Below the pieces are notes generated by a model. It had not been told where the DNA came from, searched no databases, and saw nothing but the letters and a program-made list of their open reading frames with translations. From Peribacillus simplex (GTDB lineage: Bacteria; Bacillota; Bacilli; Bacillales; DSM-1321): a stretch of 64,000 bases of DNA. How positions within the stretch are numbered: position 1 is the first letter of the stretch; each line of letters begins with the position of its first letter. The DNA is taken from the NCBI RefSeq assembly GCF_030123325.1, contig NZ_CP126106.1, forward strand, positions 1,144,001-1,208,000. Direction: 5' to 3'. Shown here one piece after another: positions 61,313 through 64,000 of this stretch. Made by a program: the position numbers and the translations under genes.

Positions 61313-62513
61313 TCAAAATCTCTGGAAGGAAAGATATTTAGGCTATATAAATGAAACGCAAAGATATCTGCGCTATATTTTTAATGGCCATCTTGTTTTT
61401 GTCATGGTATTGGTTCTTGGTGGTTTGGCCTATTATTACAGTGATTGGGTGAAGACCTTAGACAGTGATTTCCCTGCTGAATTGATCATGGCCTTTGTTT
61501 TATCGATCATTGTGACCAGAAGCCCGATAAATACTTTTTTGAAAGAACCTGATACGGTATTCCTGCTTCCCCTTGAAACGAAGTTGAGAAGCTATTTCAA
61601 GAATTCACTGATATTAAGTTGGGTCATGCAGGGATTTATTCTTCTGGTTGTCCTCGTTGCATCTATACCGATGTATTCGAAGGTTACGGGTGCAGGAGGT
61701 ACGGACCTTGGAATGATCCTGGTCGTTTTGCTTATTTTGAAATTCTTGAATTTGACCATGCGCTGGCAGGTGTTGAAATATCAGGATACATCAGTGAGCC
61801 ATTGGGACTCTCTCATCCGCTTTTTACTTAATGGAGTGATTCTTTATTTCATCTGTTCAAGGGCAAATATACTGTTTGCACTTATAACATTTTTATTATT
61901 GTTAGGACTTTACATGTATTACCGAAGCGCAACTAAAGGGTTTGTTCTTAAGTGGGAACGGCTGGTGGAACTGGAAAACAAGAGGATGAATTCTTTTTAT
62001 AGAATAGCGAACATGTTTACTGATGTTCCCCATTTGAAAGGGAAGGTAGCAAGAAGGAAATGGATGGACTGGCTATTATCATTCATACCTTATGGTGAAA
62101 AATCAACGTATACCTATCTTTACGCCCGTACCCTGTTGAGATCGAATGATTATGTGGGACTTTGTTTTCGCTTGACTATCATTGGGTCAGTGATTTTAAG
62201 TGTATTCACTAACATATGGGCACATTTGATTGTAACCTTCATGTTCCTATTCATGACAGCCCTGCAACTGCTGCCGGTTTGGAAGGCTCATGAATGGAAG
62301 GTATGGGTCTCATTGTATCCATTGCCAGCAAAAATGAGAGAATCTGCAGTCATAAGGCTAATTTCCTATTTCTTATTGTTTGAGGACCTTATTTTCGGTT
62401 TGGTCCTGCTAGTGAAAGGGGAATGGATGTCCGCTTTAGCCGTCTTGGCAATGGGGCTTGTTTTCTTGCTCGGTTTTAAAATTTATGCAGCAAAGAAAAT
62501 TAAAAACTTTTAA
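61305..62513 (+). CDS. ecsB: ABC transporter membrane subunit EcsB
   Basis: 402 aa with roughly eight membrane helices and a basic cytoplasmic middle (KGKVARRKWMDW). Partner of EcsA; same length class as B. subtilis EcsB (408). Confidence 0.93.
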   Translation: MNSQNLWKERYLGYINETQRYLRYIFNGHLVFVMVLVLGGLAYYYSDWVKTLDSDFPAELIMAFVLSIIVTRSPINTFLKEPDTVFLLPLETKLRSYFKNSLILSWVMQGFILLVVLVASIPMYSKVTGAGGTDLGMILVVLLILKFLNLTMRWQVLKYQDTSVSHWDSLIRFLLNGVILYFICSRANILFALITFLLLLGLYMYYRSATKGFVLKWERLVELENKRMNSFYRIANMFTDVPHLKGKVARRKWMDWLLSFIPYGEKSTYTYLYARTLLRSNDYVGLCFRLTIIGSVILSVFTNIWAHLIVTFMFLFMTALQLLPVWKAHEWKVWVSLYPLPAKMRESAVIRLISYFLLFEDLIFGLVLLVKGEWMSALAVLAMGLVFLLGFKIYAAKKIKNF

Positions 62514-62552
62514 TCAGAAGCTGATTTTTCATAAAATCAGCTTTTTCTTTTA
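62514..62552 (+). terminator. hairpin between ecsB and ecsC
   Basis: AGAAGCTGATTTT / AAAATCAGCTTTTTCT followed by T-rich sequence; suggests ecsC may be partly uncoupled. Confidence 0.75.
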
Positions 62553-62615
62553 AGAAATGAAAATTGAAACTAAAAGCCTTATAGGGGGTATATACATATT
62601 TAACGGAGGTGTTAA

Positions 62616-63323
62616 ATGATGGATGAATATGGACAAAAGGCATTATCGGAACTGGTATCATGGAAAAAGAAAGTAGCCAAGAAATCCGGCAGGCTTGAGC
62701 GGATGTCCAAAAAGGCGCAAATCAAAATGAATAGTTATATTCCTGACCGAGTGCACAAAATGATTACTGATAGTATTAAAGGGATGATAGAGGCCGTATT
62801 ATCAGGTTCGAAATATATGTCAAAAGAAAAAAATGTAGTGCTTTTATCCTTGCAGCAAAAAGAAGAATGGGTTGCGGAAACTGTAACGGCCCATCGGAAA
62901 ACGGCCGTTATAGAAGGTGTAGGAACCGGAGCGGCAGGGCTATTAATTGGATTGGCTGATTTCCCTTTACTGCTTAGCATCAAGATGAAGCTATTATTCG
63001 AAATATCCCGTATATATGGTTTTGATCCAAATAAATATGAGGAACGCCTGTTCATACTCCATATCTTTCAGATGGCATTTTCAAGCGAGGAAAAAAAACT
63101 GGAAACATTACGGGTAATAGAAGAATGGGATTCAGGGACATGGCCGGAAATAGACTGGCAAGAATTTCAGCAGGAATATCGCGATCACATCGATATCATC
63201 AAAATGTTCCAGCTAGTTCCAGGGCTTGGGGCAGCTGTCGGTGCATATGCCAACCATCATTTGTTGGAACAACTTGGGGAGACGGCTGTCAATTGTTACC
63301 GAATCAGACTTCTAAAAGAGTAA
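62616..63323 (+). CDS. ecsC: EcsC family protein
   Basis: 235 aa (236 in B. subtilis). Central hydrophobic Gly-rich segment (about residues 102-125, EGVGTGAAGLLIGLADFPLL) and a late LVPGLGAAVGAYANHHLLEQL. Function unknown. GGAGGT site. Third gene of the conserved ecs cluster. Confidence 0.92.
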   Translation: MMDEYGQKALSELVSWKKKVAKKSGRLERMSKKAQIKMNSYIPDRVHKMITDSIKGMIEAVLSGSKYMSKEKNVVLLSLQQKEEWVAETVTAHRKTAVIEGVGTGAAGLLIGLADFPLLLSIKMKLLFEISRIYGFDPNKYEERLFILHIFQMAFSSEEKKLETLRVIEEWDSGTWPEIDWQEFQQEYRDHIDIIKMFQLVPGLGAAVGAYANHHLLEQLGETAVNCYRIRLLKE

Positions 63324-63350
63324 GGGACGGGGAAAACCCGTCCCTTTATC
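63324..63350. terminator. terminator between ecsC and the amidohydrolase gene
   Basis: Stem GGGACGGG / CCCGTCCC followed by TTTATC, shared by convergent genes. Confidence 0.75.
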
Positions 63351-63351
63351 A

Positions 63352-64000
63352 TTACCGTAATAAAGATTCATTCACCTTTTGCGATGATTGTTTCTTATTG
63401 TGATAGGTTATAGCTGCAGTGCCTAATATTTTGGCTGCAATGAGCATCGCTTTTTCATCGATGTCAAACAAAGGATGATGATGAGGATATGTATGTTCAT
63501 TTTTTGGCTTGGCCCCTGTAAAGAAGAATGTACCTTTCACATTTTGTAAATAATAAGAAAAATCTTCACCTGTCATATCCGGGTCAATTTCCTCTGTATT
63601 CAAAACTTCCTTGACGGATTCAGTGCTTTCGATGAGGAATTTGGTTTCTTCAACATGTGGAATAACAGCTGGATAACCCTGAAAGTATTGATATTCATAA
63701 GTGCAGTCCGCAGCTATGCAGGTTCCTTTAACAACCCGCTCCATTTCCTCGCTTATGAATGAACGGACATCATCCTTGAAAGTGCGGACGGTCCCGATTA
63801 TTCTAGCCTTATCTGCAATGACGTTAAAGGCATTATCCGCTACAAAGGAACCGACGGTAATGACTGCAGAATCTATTGGGTTAAGGCGGCGGCTTACGAT
63901 TTGCTGTAGGGCCATGACTAGCTGGGAGCCGACAACGATTGCATCACGGGTCTTATGCGGCTGGGCTCCATGTCCGCCCTGCCCTTGAATGGTGATTTCA
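63352..64000 (-). CDS. yhaA: M20-family amidohydrolase (YhaA-like), N-terminus beyond window
   Basis: C-terminal about 216 residues of a peptidase M20/amidohydrolase. The frame is open to the right edge and carries GQGGHGAQPHKTRDAIV, the dimerisation-domain motif of the family, and DPDMTGEDFSYYL with metal-binding Glu/Asp. Likely an N-acyl amino acid hydrolase; matches the position of B. subtilis yhaA after ecsC. The ATG at 63915 is internal. Confidence 0.9.
   Translation of the reverse strand, partial: EITIQGQGGHGAQPHKTRDAIVVGSQLVMALQQIVSRRLNPIDSAVITVGSFVADNAFNVIADKARIIGTVRTFKDDVRSFISEEMERVVKGTCIAADCTYEYQYFQGYPAVIPHVEETKFLIESTESVKEVLNTEEIDPDMTGEDFSYYLQNVKGTFFFTGAKPKNEHTYPHHHPLFDIDEKAMLIAAKILGTAAITYHNKKQSSQKVNESLLR

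Overview
The window is chromosomal DNA from a low-to-moderate GC, spore-forming member of the Bacillaceae. The gene order closely follows the yhe/yha/ecs part of the Bacillus subtilis chromosome (yheH-yheI, yheE-yheD-yheC, yheA, yhaX, yhaR, yhaO-yhaN, yhaM-yhaL-prsA, yhaJ-yhaI-scoC-yhaH-trpP-serC-hit-ecsABC-yhaA). A Peribacillus/Bacillus simplex-like host would fit, but the genus is an inference. No rRNA, tRNA, CRISPR or prophage was seen.

Layout. 1-5.4 kb: partial SDR oxidoreductase, AIM24-like protein, glpK, a CBS-domain protein and an IS3-family (IS150-group) element. 5.4-9.7 kb: a class B penicillin-binding protein, a DUF2515 protein and two small genes. 9.7-14.3 kb: a bmrB-like leader peptide with two tandem terminators ahead of the heterodimeric multidrug exporter bmrC/bmrD, then Zur-controlled zinc-free rpmE2. 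14.4-18.6 kb: metI-metC under a SAM-I riboswitch, then fumC. 19.0-20.4 kb: a second, apparently identical IS copy. 20.4-27.8 kb: msmX-type ATPase, PucR-type regulator, SDR, the methionine importer metNPQ under a second SAM-I riboswitch, and an MBL-fold hydrolase. 28-33.5 kb: yheE and four tandem YheC/YheD ATP-grasp genes. 33.6-38.7 kb: a decaying stretch with three pseudogenes (yheB, a nickel/cobalt transporter, a HIT-like protein) and a 21-bp tandem repeat array. 38.8-43.4 kb: amidinotransferase-fold hydrolase and fatty-acid genes between two copies of a MITE-like element. 43.7-52.8 kb: cysK-like gene, YhaO/YhaN nuclease-ATPase pair, a small HExxH metallopeptidase-like gene, a Fur-controlled siderophore ATPase with FhuF-like reductase, then yhaM and yhaL. 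52.8-64 kb: prsA, two YjcZ peptides, yhaJ, yhaI, scoC, yhaH, trpP with a TRAP site, serC, hit, ecsABC and a partial M20 amidohydrolase.

How it works together. Sulfur-amino-acid supply (metI-metC and metNPQ) is governed by two SAM riboswitches. Iron, zinc and tryptophan responses are visible as a Fur box, a Zur box and a TRAP site. Secretion and stationary-phase control cluster at the right end (PrsA, ScoC, EcsABC). Several genes are spore-related by homology (YheC/D, YhaL, YjcZ).

The most unusual observations are these. Both IS copies sit in the loops of intrinsic terminators between convergent genes. The IS carries its own terminator-like hairpin. There is a two-copy MITE-like element, a 21-bp tandem array, and an unexplained repeat-containing region with its own terminator upstream of ecsA.
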